From the NCBI GenBank assembly GCA_013322215.1, contig JAAMEZ010000058.1, forward strand, positions 682,001-746,000: a DNA stretch of 64,000 nucleotides. The letters are read 5' to 3'. The stretch comes from Martinezella rhizogenes. Lineage in GTDB: Bacteria > Pseudomonadota > Alphaproteobacteria > Rhizobiales > Rhizobiaceae. Positions within the stretch are counted from its first letter, which is position 1. Each line of letters starts with the position of its first letter. The notes below the pieces were generated by a model. It did not search any database. It was given only the letters and a program-made list of their open reading frames with translations, and was not told the origin of the DNA. The position numbers and the translations under genes were made by a program. Shown in pieces: positions 15,403 through 24,829 of the stretch.

Positions 15403-16881
15403 ATGGCTGGTAGTGATACCAATCGCGTCCGCATGACCACCGTGCGGGAAACTTCGCCCGGCCTCACGCCGACGCCCAATCCGCGCATGCGCGCCCATCG
15501 GTTTACCGGCGAGACCCTGGCCTATGAGCCTGTGTTCGTCGACTCCGAAGAGATCCGCGATGATCGCATGAATTCCGATCCGATCAAGGTCGACGAGACC
15601 AATCAGGGTCCGGTCAATGGCGAGATCTCCTTTCCGGTCGACGGCTCGCCGCTCTCGCAGTTTCTGGAAAGCCTCTTCTTCAATCCGTGGGCCAATACGC
15701 CTTCCCGTGACAATGACGGCACGGCGGCCAGCGTCATTACCGGCGTCACGGCCTCGACCGGCGTCATCGCCGTCACGGCTGGCGCCGCCTTCGTCGTCGG
15801 GCACCTCCTGCGTCTCTCCGGCTTCGGTCAGGCCGGCAATAACGGCATGTTCCGCGTGACTACGGGTTCGGCCACAGTCCCGGCCGTAGGCGCGGCGCAG
15901 CTGACGGATGAGGCGGCACCTCCGGCAACCGCGCGCGTCAAGGTCGTCGGCGCGCAGGGGGTGGCCGGCGATATCGCCGCCGTCGCCGATGGCATCACCG
16001 CGACAGCGCTCGATTTCACCACGCTCGGCCTTACTGTCGGACAGTGGATCAAGGTTGGGGGCACTGGCGCCAACTTCCGTTTCGCCACATCTCTGACGAA
16101 TGGCTGGGCGCGCATCGTCGCCATCGCGGCCGGCAAGCTCACGCTCGACAATCTCCCCTTAGGTTGGGCTGCCGATACCGGGACAGGAAAGACCATCCGC
16201 ATTTTCTTTGGTGATACGCTGAAGAACGGAACGGCGCTTCTCAGCCAGACGATCGAGCGCGGCTGGATGGGTCAGGCGGTGCCCTCCTATATCATCCAGC
16301 GCGGCATGGTCGTCGGTCAGGGTGAATTCACCTACGAGAGCAAGGCGGTCGCCAAATACGTCCTCACTTTCAACGGTCTGACCGGCGAGGCAACCACGAC
16401 TTCGCTCGATGACACGCCCGATCCGGTGACGACGAACAGAAGCATGGATTCCGCCGTCAGCGTTGGCCGCATCGCGGAAAACGGCGTTGCGGTGGGCGGC
16501 CCGAACTTCGTGAAGTCCGCTGGCATCACCATCAACAACAACCTGCGCATGCTCGACGCCATCCGCAACGATGGCAAGGTGGGTGCGGTCGATATTGGTA
16601 CGGGCAGCTGCGACGTGACGATCAGCCTGCAGACCTATTTCGGTTCGCTCGATCTGCTCACGCGCCTGTTCAACTCGGCGGTCACCAATCTCAACCTGCG
16701 TATCGCCAAGGATAACCAGGCACTGATTACCGCCGTCCCGCGCATGACGATGACCGGCGGTAGTACCAATGCGCCGGGCAAGAACCAGGACTCCATGCTG
16801 CCGATCACGGCGAAGGCCTCCAAGGACCCGCTGACCTCGGCGCACGTCCTCATGGATCGCCTTGAATATTTCGAAGTCTGA
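15403..16881 (+). CDS. Major tail tube protein
   Basis: A 492-aa, beta-rich protein preceded by GGAGAAAG at a good distance. It opens with a segment typical of tail tube proteins (YEPVFVDSEEIRDDRMNSD), contains SFPVDGSPLSQFLESLF, and ends with an MLPITAKASKDP / MDRLEYFEV region. The middle (about residues 105-265) holds two beta-rich insertions with similar gly/thr-rich strands, giving a longer protein than the lambda or HK97 tube and suggesting surface-exposed Ig-like domains. Tube proteins form stacked hexamers guided by the tape measure. Confidence 0.85.
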   Translation: MAGSDTNRVRMTTVRETSPGLTPTPNPRMRAHRFTGETLAYEPVFVDSEEIRDDRMNSDPIKVDETNQGPVNGEISFPVDGSPLSQFLESLFFNPWANTPSRDNDGTAASVITGVTASTGVIAVTAGAAFVVGHLLRLSGFGQAGNNGMFRVTTGSATVPAVGAAQLTDEAAPPATARVKVVGAQGVAGDIAAVADGITATALDFTTLGLTVGQWIKVGGTGANFRFATSLTNGWARIVAIAAGKLTLDNLPLGWAADTGTGKTIRIFFGDTLKNGTALLSQTIERGWMGQAVPSYIIQRGMVVGQGEFTYESKAVAKYVLTFNGLTGEATTTSLDDTPDPVTTNRSMDSAVSVGRIAENGVAVGGPNFVKSAGITINNNLRMLDAIRNDGKVGAVDIGTGSCDVTISLQTYFGSLDLLTRLFNSAVTNLNLRIAKDNQALITAVPRMTMTGGSTNAPGKNQDSMLPITAKASKDPLTSAHVLMDRLEYFEV

Positions 16882-16908
16882 TTTTCCCGAACCGAGTAGG
16901 AATTTCCA

Positions 16909-17328
16909 ATGGTAGTAAAGCTTGCATCCCTCAAGGCTAATCTTGAACGCGAAGCCAAGGGTGACCGGATAGAGTATCCCGACTGGCCCGGTGTTGCCTT
17001 CATCGTCAGCTCCACCCGCTCCGAACCGTTCGTCACACAACGTGATCTCTTCCTGAAGCAGATGGCGGCGCGCAACAAGCCGGTTTCTCAAGGCGATCCG
17101 GAAATGGCAAGGGGTATCGGCCGCCTGTACTGCGAACATATTTTGCACGGCTGGGAAGGCCTCGATGTGGAATATTCTCCGGATGTTGCATTGGAGACGC
17201 TGACGGATGTTGCTTATCGCAATGTCCTGTCGGCCGTTGATTGGTGCGCGCAGAAGCTGTCGCAGATCAATGTCGAGTTTGTGGATGCTGCAGCAAAAAA
17301 CTCCGCAGCGCCTTCCGCTGGCGGCTGA
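16909..17328 (+). CDS. Tail assembly chaperone, short (gpG-like) form
   Basis: The 139-aa zero-frame product sits between the tail tube and tape measure genes, the standard place of the tail chaperone. The normal reading ends at TGA 17326-17328 after an Ala/Gly-rich tail. At 17295-17301 the ribosome meets A-AAA-AAC in the correct phase, a canonical -1 slippery heptamer. A second open frame in the -1 phase then continues to 17660. The short and extended forms together correspond to gpG and gpGT of lambda, which bind tube protein and tape measure during assembly. Confidence 0.85.
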   Translation: MVVKLASLKANLEREAKGDRIEYPDWPGVAFIVSSTRSEPFVTQRDLFLKQMAARNKPVSQGDPEMARGIGRLYCEHILHGWEGLDVEYSPDVALETLTDVAYRNVLSAVDWCAQKLSQINVEFVDAAAKNSAAPSAGG

Positions 17329-17660
17329 TAGAGGAAGGCAACAATAACTGGCTCGCCGATCTCGCCGCGGAGAACCCGGAGGAAGCCACCTTCATCCAAG
17401 TGAAGGGGCCACCTGAGGAAGCCCGCAGCGAGGCTTGGCATGGCTTGTATTTCCGAGCGTGGGAGGATCTGCGTTTTGATCGCTTCTACGGCGCAATGGG
17501 CGGCGAAACGCCGATCAGCTACTTGGCGATTAGTCGCTTTGCGGAAGACCACGGCATCCGCGCCGAGGAATTTGCGCAGTTCAAGCACTTCCTTCAGGCG
17601 ATCGACGCAGAGTGGATCAAGTACGTTTCCGAAAAAGCGGGTAGCCAGGGACAAAGGTAA
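16909..17660 (+). CDS. Tail assembly chaperone, -1 frameshift product (gpGT-like)
   Basis: If ribosomes slip back one base on A-AAA-AAC, residues encoded from 16909 continue in the -1 frame from 17301 (LRSAFRWRLIEEG...) to the stop TAA at 17658-17660. This gives a fused protein of about 250 aa. The extension has the GNNNWLADL and WHGLYFRAWEDLRFDRFYG stretches, aromatic-rich as in T domains. The -1 frame has no credible start with a ribosome site of its own near 17300, which supports frameshifting. The GTG of the tape measure follows seven bases past the stop. Confidence 0.8.
17295..17301 (+). promoter_or_regulatory. Programmed -1 ribosomal frameshift site
   Basis: The heptamer A-AAA-AAC is in phase with the zero frame (GCA AAA AAC) and obeys the X-XXY-YYZ rule. 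The downstream GC-rich bases (17302-17335) can form local structure that may stimulate slippage. Confidence 0.85.
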
Positions 17661-17666
17661 ATAACC

Positions 17667-20036
17667 GTGACGGTAGCATTATCTTCATTGCGCGTCGGCG
17701 CCGAGGTCGATGCCAGCAAATACACTGCCGGTATGGCTGAGAAAATTGCGGCCGATAGAGCCGGAGCCGCATCGAGCGCGGCTGTTGGTGAAGCCCTGTC
17801 GGTAACCAATACCAAGATCAGCCAGAGTGGAGACCTGCTGACGCGTCTGCAGCGGCAATATGTCGATGGCGCTGCCAATGCGCAGCGCTTCGATGCGGCG
17901 ATTTCGACAGTCGGAAGGGGCATCGAGCGTGGCGTCGTTCCGCTGAGCGAAGTCAGCTCGATCCTCGACGGCATATATAAGAAGTACCAGCTAACGGCCG
18001 ACGCAGCCGTATTGATGGAGCGTGGCCAGGTCGATCTTGCAAAGGCTGTCGAAAACGCCAACACAAAATTTAAGCAGCAGGGCAGCATCGTTCCCGCCAA
18101 TCAGAACGCCAAGCCCGCGAGCAATTCTCAGGCAACGAACGTCGCCTATCAGGCCCGCATGATGGCGCTGCAGCTCTCTCAGGTGGCTCAGCAGACGCAG
18201 GTTTCAGGGAATTTCATTCAGGCCCTCGCGATACAGCTTCCCGATCTGGTTGCCGGCTTCGGAGCCGTTGGTATCGCAATCGGCGTCACGGCTGGGGTGG
18301 CGCTGCAGTATTTCGGCACCCTGATTGGAAGCGGCGAAGACGCGGCGAAGGTTCTGAAGGAGCAGCAACAGCTTATAGAGGCCACCACCCAAGCATGGGG
18401 TGATGCTGTCCCTGAGCTGACAGAATATGTCAACCAGCTTCAGCGGGCAGCCGATCTGAAGAATTTAGACGATTCTCTGAAGGTCCTCAGCCAGCAGGCG
18501 ATCGCCAACGTCAAAACCGGTGTAGAGGATCTACGAGGGTCGTTCGCCAATCTCACGCAAGATTTGCGGCAGGCAGGCGAAGAAGATCAGGTTATCATCA
18601 ACCTCGAAAAGGCATTCAATGATTTCGTAAAGGCCGCCCAAGAAGGCAAAGATGTCACCAGCCAGGTTAAGTCTGTCAACGATGCCCTGTCCGGTGCGAT
18701 CAATGGCACGGGATTGCCGGCTCTCTCAGAATGGGCGACAGCATTTAACGGCGTGGCGACGGCGGCGGCAAATGCTGCCGGAAAAGTCGATCAGCTTTCA
18801 AATTCCGCGCTAACGGCGAAGCTTTTCGGCAGTGACAAGCTGAACCCGCTTAGCCCGCTCTCGATCTATGACGGAAAGGTCGTCTCAAACGACCAAAATC
18901 CGGCAGGGACAGTCGTCACCGATGACGGCAGGTATGTTCCGATACCGACGCCTTCGGATAGGCCTTCGCCGTATGGATTTGGGGAGCCGAAGACGAACAC
19001 TGCGGGTGTCAAGCGTAATGCCGACGCCTATCGCGACCTCATCAAGAATGCCAACGACCGCATTCAGCAGATGCAGCTGGAAGCGCAGACGGCCGGCCAG
19101 ACCGGCATTGCCGCCGAAACCCTGAGCTTCAAACTGAAGCTGTTGCAGGATGCGACCGACAAGGGCCGTACGGTCACGGCCGCGCAGCGCGCCGAGATCG
19201 AGAAGCTGGCCGAAGCCTATAGGCAGGCCGCGACCGCAGCCGCCACGGCCAAGTTGCAGTCGGATCTGGCTTTCCAGCAAAGGCAGATGGGCCGTTCGTC
19301 GATTGATCAGACCGTCGCGTCGACGCTGCAGCAATATGGCCTGCCGGAAAATCTGAACTCCTACGAGGCGCAGCTTATCCGCTCGAATGAACAGCTGAAG
19401 CTGTCCCGCGATCTGGCGGGCGATTTCGCATCGACGCTGGCAAGCGGCCTGCGCAACGGCGAGGGCTTGTGGAAGTCCTTCGGCGATGCAGCCACCAGCG
19501 TTCTTTCAAAGATCTCCGATATGCTGCTCAATGATGTGCTGAACAGCCTGTTTCGGGTCAACAGCGCAGCGTCATCGTCGGGCGGCGGAATTCTATCCGG
19601 TCTGGGCAGTTTGCTCGGACTTGGTGGTTCTTCGGCCTTCCCGCCAGCACCGACGCCGAGCCTCGGCCTCTTTGCCAACGGCGGCGTGTTCAGCAACAGC
19701 ATCGTATCGCGGCCGACCCTATTTCCGTTCGCAAACGGAACAGGCCTCATGGGTGAGGCTGGGCCAGAAGCAATCATGCCTTTGCGCCGCGATGCCTCTG
19801 GCCGTCTCGGCGTCAGCGCGCCGAGCAATGACAACCGCTCTTCTGGCGGATCCAGCATTGGCGGCGTGCACGTCTCCGTTGGCGTCAGGTTCGATCAGGA
19901 CGAAGGCTTCCGCGCCTATGTGAAGGATGTGGCGCAAACGGAGGGCGAGGCCGCCGCTCAAAACATGGTCTCGCAATATGATCAGCAAATGCCGGATCGC
20001 GTTGCCCAGATCAATCTTCACCCGAGGCGCCGATGA
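17667..20036 (+). CDS. Tail tape measure protein
   Basis: A 789-aa protein that sets tail length and helps DNA entry. It has long helical segments rich in Ala/Gln, a hydrophobic stretch at about residues 190-225 (LVAGFGAVGIAIGVTAGVAL) and further coiled regions. The lambda gpH-like C-terminus has ANGGVFSN and GLMGEAGPEAIMPLRRD, a hallmark of the family. It starts with GTG and an AAAGG ribosome site. By the usual proportionality of about 0.15 nm per residue the tail would be near 120 nm, so a long flexible siphovirus tail is expected. Confidence 0.95.
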   Translation: MTVALSSLRVGAEVDASKYTAGMAEKIAADRAGAASSAAVGEALSVTNTKISQSGDLLTRLQRQYVDGAANAQRFDAAISTVGRGIERGVVPLSEVSSILDGIYKKYQLTADAAVLMERGQVDLAKAVENANTKFKQQGSIVPANQNAKPASNSQATNVAYQARMMALQLSQVAQQTQVSGNFIQALAIQLPDLVAGFGAVGIAIGVTAGVALQYFGTLIGSGEDAAKVLKEQQQLIEATTQAWGDAVPELTEYVNQLQRAADLKNLDDSLKVLSQQAIANVKTGVEDLRGSFANLTQDLRQAGEEDQVIINLEKAFNDFVKAAQEGKDVTSQVKSVNDALSGAINGTGLPALSEWATAFNGVATAAANAAGKVDQLSNSALTAKLFGSDKLNPLSPLSIYDGKVVSNDQNPAGTVVTDDGRYVPIPTPSDRPSPYGFGEPKTNTAGVKRNADAYRDLIKNANDRIQQMQLEAQTAGQTGIAAETLSFKLKLLQDATDKGRTVTAAQRAEIEKLAEAYRQAATAAATAKLQSDLAFQQRQMGRSSIDQTVASTLQQYGLPENLNSYEAQLIRSNEQLKLSRDLAGDFASTLASGLRNGEGLWKSFGDAATSVLSKISDMLLNDVLNSLFRVNSAASSSGGGILSGLGSLLGLGGSSAFPPAPTPSLGLFANGGVFSNSIVSRPTLFPFANGTGLMGEAGPEAIMPLRRDASGRLGVSAPSNDNRSSGGSSIGGVHVSVGVRFDQDEGFRAYVKDVAQTEGEAAAQNMVSQYDQQMPDRVAQINLHPRRR

Positions 20037-20698
20037 CTGTCACCTATCCCTATGCACTTGCCGCCTTCGCGGATCTGCTCAAGATCGCCAGCGTCGTTTG
20101 GGACGTCCAGCGCAATGACGAGCTGAGCGGTGTCGGCGACGGCCGGATCTGGCAGGCCGAACTGGCGCCGCCGCTCTGGGTCGGTACGGTAACGCTTGTG
20201 CCGATGCTCAATCAGGCCGCCAAGCAGATCGCGGCCCGCATCCGCAAGCTGCACGGCGCACAGGAAGCCTTGTTCCTGTATGATCCGTTGTCGCAATATC
20301 CGCAGGCCGATATCGGCGGCGTGAAGCTCGGCGCATCGGCGGTCAAGGTCTCCTCTGTCGGCGGCAGTCTTGATGCGCTGGCCTTGAAGGGCCTGCCGGC
20401 AAACTACGTCCTGACGGTCGGCGACAAGATGCAAATTGCCTATAGCGCCAATCCGACGCGCTACGCCTTTCTGGAAGTGTCGGAAACGGTCACGGCGAAT
20501 GGAAGCGGCGTGACATCCGTCTTCAGCGTCTTTCCGTTCATTCCCACGGGCATCGTCGCCGATCTCGCCGTCACGCTGATCAAGCCGGCCTGCAAATGCA
20601 TCATCGTTCCCGGCAGCTCCAATCCCGGCACGGCCGGCGGCAGCAATGGCGGCGGCGTAACCTCCGGCCTGACGTTCAAGGTCATCCAGAAGAAATAG
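20033..20698 (+). CDS. Tail-tip protein following the tape measure (distal-tail-like)
   Basis: A 221-aa protein overlapping the tape measure gene by four bases. It begins MTVTYPYALAAFADLLKIAS and has many beta strands (APPLWVGTVTLVPML, KCIIVPGSS), with a Gly/Asn/Ser-rich linker near the end. Its position immediately after the tape measure matches lambda gpM-like or Dit-like hub proteins. No decisive motif was seen. Confidence 0.6.
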   Translation: MTVTYPYALAAFADLLKIASVVWDVQRNDELSGVGDGRIWQAELAPPLWVGTVTLVPMLNQAAKQIAARIRKLHGAQEALFLYDPLSQYPQADIGGVKLGASAVKVSSVGGSLDALALKGLPANYVLTVGDKMQIAYSANPTRYAFLEVSETVTANGSGVTSVFSVFPFIPTGIVADLAVTLIKPACKCIIVPGSSNPGTAGGSNGGGVTSGLTFKVIQKK

Positions 20699-20699
20699 C

Positions 20700-21323
20700 A
20701 TGAAGAACACATCATCAGCATTTCTCGCGGCGCTGTCAGGCGCGCGCGACGGCGCCCTTGTGCCACGTCAATTCGCCTGGTTCACGGCGAAGGCGCTCGA
20801 TACCGGCGCACCCGTCACGCTCGGTATATGGACCGGCGACGAGGATATCAGCATATCGGTGATCTCCGGCGTCACCGGCCTGCCGGAAGCGCGCACCTAT
20901 TACGGTGCCAGCAATCTAACGGTCGGTGAGATCGCTCGCACATCTGATCTGACGATCCAGACCGTCAGCATCAAGCTCAGCCAGATCGCCACGGCCGCGC
21001 AGCAACTGGTGCGCGGATACGATCTGCGCCTGGCGGCCGTCGAGATCCATGACATGGCGTTCAGCACTGTGTCGCGCCAGCCTGTCTCCGCTCCGGAAAT
21101 TTTCTTCCTCGGCTTGGTCGATGATGCGCCGATCAAGACGCCTTCTGTCGGGCAGGATGGCGATATCACCATCAGCTGCGTGTCGGCCGCCATCTCCATG
21201 CTGGAGCGGTCGAACCCGGTGAAGAGCAGCTACGAGGGCCAGAAGCGCCGCAACGGCGATGAATGGGGCCTCTATTCCAGCACGATCGCAACTTGGACCA
21301 TACCTTGGGGGCAAAAGGGATGA
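20700..21323 (+). CDS. Tail-tip protein, DUF2163-like
   Basis: A 207-aa, mostly beta protein (PRQFAWFTAKALDTG; DLTIQTVSIKLSQIA; VEIHDMAF; APEIFFLGLVDDAPIK; GDITISCVSAAISML). The general pattern is like the N-terminal part of DUF2163/BR0599 tail proteins, which occur in the tail tips of phages and gene transfer agents just before an NlpC/P60-like protein, as here. It overlaps the next gene by four bases. Confidence 0.6.
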   Translation: MKNTSSAFLAALSGARDGALVPRQFAWFTAKALDTGAPVTLGIWTGDEDISISVISGVTGLPEARTYYGASNLTVGEIARTSDLTIQTVSIKLSQIATAAQQLVRGYDLRLAAVEIHDMAFSTVSRQPVSAPEIFFLGLVDDAPIKTPSVGQDGDITISCVSAAISMLERSNPVKSSYEGQKRRNGDEWGLYSSTIATWTIPWGQKG

Positions 21324-21745
21324 GCGATCTTGTTCGTCTGCATGATTGGCGCGCGCGCTTTGCCGCCGAGGTCGATCGCCTGAAGCATACGCCCTTCGCT
21401 TGGGGTAGCCATGATTGCGGTCCTGGCCTCGCCGGCAATCTCGTGCTGGCGATAACCGGCGTCGATTGCGCTGCGCAATGGCGCGGTAGCTATAGCAGCT
21501 CGGCCGAGGGCTTTGCCTGCATGCGTGAAGCTGGCTTTGACAATCTCGGCGATATGGTTGCCGCCATGCTGCCGGAGATCCATCCGAGCGAAGCCCGCAT
21601 CGGCGATGTCGCGGCGATCCCCGTCGACTCGCCGTTCTGCTTCGCGCTCGGCGTCGTCAATGGCGAACGCATCTTTGTGCTCCGCGAGGATGGCATGGGA
21701 ACCGTCGACCTGCTCGACGCCACCAGAGCCTTTCGGGTCGGCTGA
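21320..21745 (+). CDS. NlpC/P60-like (DUF6950-type) tail protein
   Basis: A 141-aa protein starting at ATG 21320 (overlapping the upstream TGA). It contains PFAWGSHDCGPGLAG, the Trp-Gly-x-x-Asp-Cys signature of NlpC/P60-like tail peptidases, and GDVAAIPVDSPFCFALGVVNG. In such phages this protein lies in the tail tip and may open the cell-wall peptide during DNA entry. The Cys is present, but I do not see a well-placed catalytic His, so the enzymatic state is uncertain. Confidence 0.75.
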   Translation: MSDLVRLHDWRARFAAEVDRLKHTPFAWGSHDCGPGLAGNLVLAITGVDCAAQWRGSYSSSAEGFACMREAGFDNLGDMVAAMLPEIHPSEARIGDVAAIPVDSPFCFALGVVNGERIFVLREDGMGTVDLLDATRAFRVG

Positions 21746-21748
21746 CAC

Positions 21749-24700
21749 ATGAAGTTCATCTCCATACTCCTGAACGCTATCAGCATATGGCTGATGGCGG
21801 ACCCGGCGCTGGCTGATCCAATCACGACTGCCATTGGTATCTTCGCCAAGTTCGCGCTGGGCAGCGTCATCGGCAAGTTGCTCGTCACGGTCGCCCTCAA
21901 TTTCGGCGTCTCGCTGATTGCCAAGGCGCTACAAAAGAAGTCGAACCCGCAGGCGCAGACCGGCGTCAAACTGCAGATCAGCATGGGCGACGATCAGCCC
22001 ATGTCCTTCACGCTCGGCAATTACGCCACGGCCGGTCGCCGCAAATACATCGGCACATGGGGCGACGACGGCAAGACGCCGAATGCCTACGTGACCGATG
22101 TCATCGAAGTCGGAAACTTGCCAGTCTCCGGCCTCAATGGATTATGGGCCGACGATCGCAAGTGCACCATCCTTTGGGGCGAGCCGGCCGGTGATGGTCG
22201 CGGCTATCCGGTTTCGGAGTATCGCGTCAACGGCAAGGATTATCTCTGGATCAAGTTCGTCGATGGCACGCAGACCGTGGCGGATACCTTTGTGCGCGCC
22301 AAATTCGGCACGAACGCCGATCGGCCATTCAAGTCCACCATGATCGGTTACGGCTGCCCCTATGTCGTGGTGACCGCGCGCTACAATACCGATCTCTTCT
22401 CCGGTCTCCCGAACTGGCTGTTCGAGGTCGGGTCGATAAAGCTCTATGATATCCGGAAGGATAGCACCAACGGCGGCTCCGGCTCTCATCGCTGGACGGA
22501 CAAGTCCACATGGGAACCGTCACTCAATCCCGTCGTGCAGATCTACAATCTCGTGCGCGGTATTTATTACGGCACGGACTGGCTCTATGGCGGCCAGAAC
22601 CTCGCCGCCTTCTGCCTGCCGTCATCGAGCTGGATTGCCGGGGCCAATGCCTGCGATATCGCCGTGTCGTTGAGCGGCGGCGGCACTGAGCCGGCCTACC
22701 GCGCCGGCTACGAGGTCACCTGTGATCATCAGGCACTGGATATCGTCAACGAGATCCTGAAGGCATCGAATGCCCGCATGGCGGAAAATGGCGGCATCTT
22801 CAAGATCTTGGTCGGCGTGCCTGGTGCGGCAGTCTATTCCTTCTCCGATGGCGATGTCATCGTCACGAAGGAACAGGATTATCAGCCGTTTCCGCGTCTC
22901 GGTGATACCTATAACGCGATCGAGGCCACCTATCCGGAGCCTGCGGAAAAGTGGGCGACGAAGGATGCGCCCGGTCGCTACTATCCGGATCTGGAAACCG
23001 CTGATGGCAGCCGGCGCCTGCCGGTGCAGATCGAGCTGCCGGCAGCGCCTTATCCTAATCAGGTGCAGCGCGTCGGTCAGGCGATGATATTGGATTATCG
23101 CCGCTTCCGTGTGCATCAGATCTATCTGCCTCCGGATGCCTATCCGCTGGAGCCGAATGATTGTGTCGCGTGGTCGTCGACCCGCAACGGCTATTCGAAC
23201 AAGAAATTTCTTGTGGTCAAGGTGCAGCCGCAGAGCAATTTCCTTGTGCTGGTCACGCTCAAGGAAATCGATCCGTCTGACTATGATTGGAACCCCAGCC
23301 AGCAGCTGCCGACCGCGACAGGATGGGTCGGACCGATCACGCCGCCGCCCCAGCCGATGTATGGTTGGACCGTCGAGCCGGCGACGATCAATGACAGTGC
23401 CGGCGTTCCATGGCGTCCCTCGATCAAGATCAGCTGCGCGCCTGATCAGGATGATGTTGTTCGGGTATGGGTGCAGGTTCGCCTGGCGTCGACCGGAGAT
23501 ATCGTTTTCGACAGCGACAGCACCCGCTACGAAACGCCGTATAGCTGGGTCATGAACGCCAACTTCAAGGGCAGCACGGATTATGAGGCGCGCGGCCGGT
23601 TCGTTCCATCAGGAAACCGCGTGACCGAATGGTCCGCCTGGTTGCCGGTCACCACGCCCAACGTCGTCGTTACGGATCTGATCGTAGACCTTCAGCATGT
23701 GAAGAACGATATCCTCGACCGCTTCAAGGGCCTCCAGCAGGAGCTGCTGGACGTGCGTCCGCTCGTCGAGCAGTTGATGATCAACACGCAGTTGTCGGAC
23801 GCGGTCCTTGATTCAGCGCATCGTAGCCTTGTTGCTTCGGTCGGCCAGAGCAATGCGACGTTCACGGAGGATATTCAGGTCGTCGCCGATGCTGCCAATG
23901 CGGCGGTCAGTCAGGTCACGACGCTCACGGCCACAGTCGCCGATAATAAGGCGCAGGCGGAAAGTTCGATCGCCGCTGTCTCCGGCGTTGCCAATGCGGC
24001 GGCCGCGCAGGCGACCTCGCTTTCCGCGACGGTTGGCGATCTCTCTGCTCAAGGCCTGGTGAAGTTCTCTGTCGCTGCCGATCAGACGGGCGTCAATGCC
24101 CGCTTCTCTATCGCACTGCGCACCTCGACCGCGAATGCCTATGTCGAAAGCGGCATGTTCCTTGAAATCTACACCGTTGGTGGCGTGCAAAAGTCCCGCT
24201 TCTCGGTAATGGCGGGTCAGTTCAGCGTTCTCAATCCGGACGATATCGGCACGTCGTATCTGCCGCTGGTGTTCCAGGGTGGCGTGCTCAAGCTGCAGGG
24301 CGTCAAGGTCGAGTGGGCCGATATCGTCAACGCGACTATCACATGGGCGCAGATCCAGAATGCTGTCGTCAACAACTTCGTCGCGACATCGGCCAACATC
24401 GGATCTTTGGTCGTTGGGACATCCAATCTCGGTTACGACGCGATCGTTGCATCTACCTCCAATAACAGAAGCGGGACGACGCCACCCGGCAACGAGAGCG
24501 TGGTCGGTGCGACATGGATCATCAACAATCAAAACCCGAGCGCGGTGCTAACCGCATATTCTTTCCAGTTCACGGTGCAAGGCTCTAACGGCGGCGGCAC
24601 GATCCGCGTGCGCTTGGTCAACGACACAACGGGTCAGGAGCTTGCGGGGTTGACAATCCCTGTGCCATCGCTCGGCAACAGCACAACGCAGAGTGTTAGT

Positions 24701-24817
24701 GGAATGACCATCGAGCCAAGACCGGGCGCGCAGGGCAACTATCAATACTCCATTCGCGGCCAGGCCGGCGCGCAGAACATCACCGCCAAGATCGATCAAC
24801 TCTGGTGGAAGAGATAA
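21749..24817 (+). CDS. Tail tip / central fibre protein (gpJ-like)
   Basis: A 1022-aa protein with a hydrophobic N-terminus (two helices within residues 1-65). Beta domains follow, with GDDQPMSFTLGNYATAGRRK and a J-like central region (AGYEVTCDHQALDIVNEIL, NAIEATYPEPAEKWATKD). A fibronectin-type section (about residues 530-640) precedes an Ala/Ser-rich coiled segment (about 640-770), and the C-terminal beta domain has DQTGVNARFSIALRT. The order matches lambda-like receptor-recognition proteins. It begins three bases after the NlpC-like gene and probably touches the host receptor together with the following fibre. Confidence 0.8.
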   Translation: MKFISILLNAISIWLMADPALADPITTAIGIFAKFALGSVIGKLLVTVALNFGVSLIAKALQKKSNPQAQTGVKLQISMGDDQPMSFTLGNYATAGRRKYIGTWGDDGKTPNAYVTDVIEVGNLPVSGLNGLWADDRKCTILWGEPAGDGRGYPVSEYRVNGKDYLWIKFVDGTQTVADTFVRAKFGTNADRPFKSTMIGYGCPYVVVTARYNTDLFSGLPNWLFEVGSIKLYDIRKDSTNGGSGSHRWTDKSTWEPSLNPVVQIYNLVRGIYYGTDWLYGGQNLAAFCLPSSSWIAGANACDIAVSLSGGGTEPAYRAGYEVTCDHQALDIVNEILKASNARMAENGGIFKILVGVPGAAVYSFSDGDVIVTKEQDYQPFPRLGDTYNAIEATYPEPAEKWATKDAPGRYYPDLETADGSRRLPVQIELPAAPYPNQVQRVGQAMILDYRRFRVHQIYLPPDAYPLEPNDCVAWSSTRNGYSNKKFLVVKVQPQSNFLVLVTLKEIDPSDYDWNPSQQLPTATGWVGPITPPPQPMYGWTVEPATINDSAGVPWRPSIKISCAPDQDDVVRVWVQVRLASTGDIVFDSDSTRYETPYSWVMNANFKGSTDYEARGRFVPSGNRVTEWSAWLPVTTPNVVVTDLIVDLQHVKNDILDRFKGLQQELLDVRPLVEQLMINTQLSDAVLDSAHRSLVASVGQSNATFTEDIQVVADAANAAVSQVTTLTATVADNKAQAESSIAAVSGVANAAAAQATSLSATVGDLSAQGLVKFSVAADQTGVNARFSIALRTSTANAYVESGMFLEIYTVGGVQKSRFSVMAGQFSVLNPDDIGTSYLPLVFQGGVLKLQGVKVEWADIVNATITWAQIQNAVVNNFVATSANIGSLVVGTSNLGYDAIVASTSNNRSGTTPPGNESVVGATWIINNQNPSAVLTAYSFQFTVQGSNGGGTIRVRLVNDTTGQELAGLTIPVPSLGNSTTQSVSGMTIEPRPGAQGNYQYSIRGQAGAQNITAKIDQLWWKR

Positions 24818-24829
24818 GGGCAACACCTC

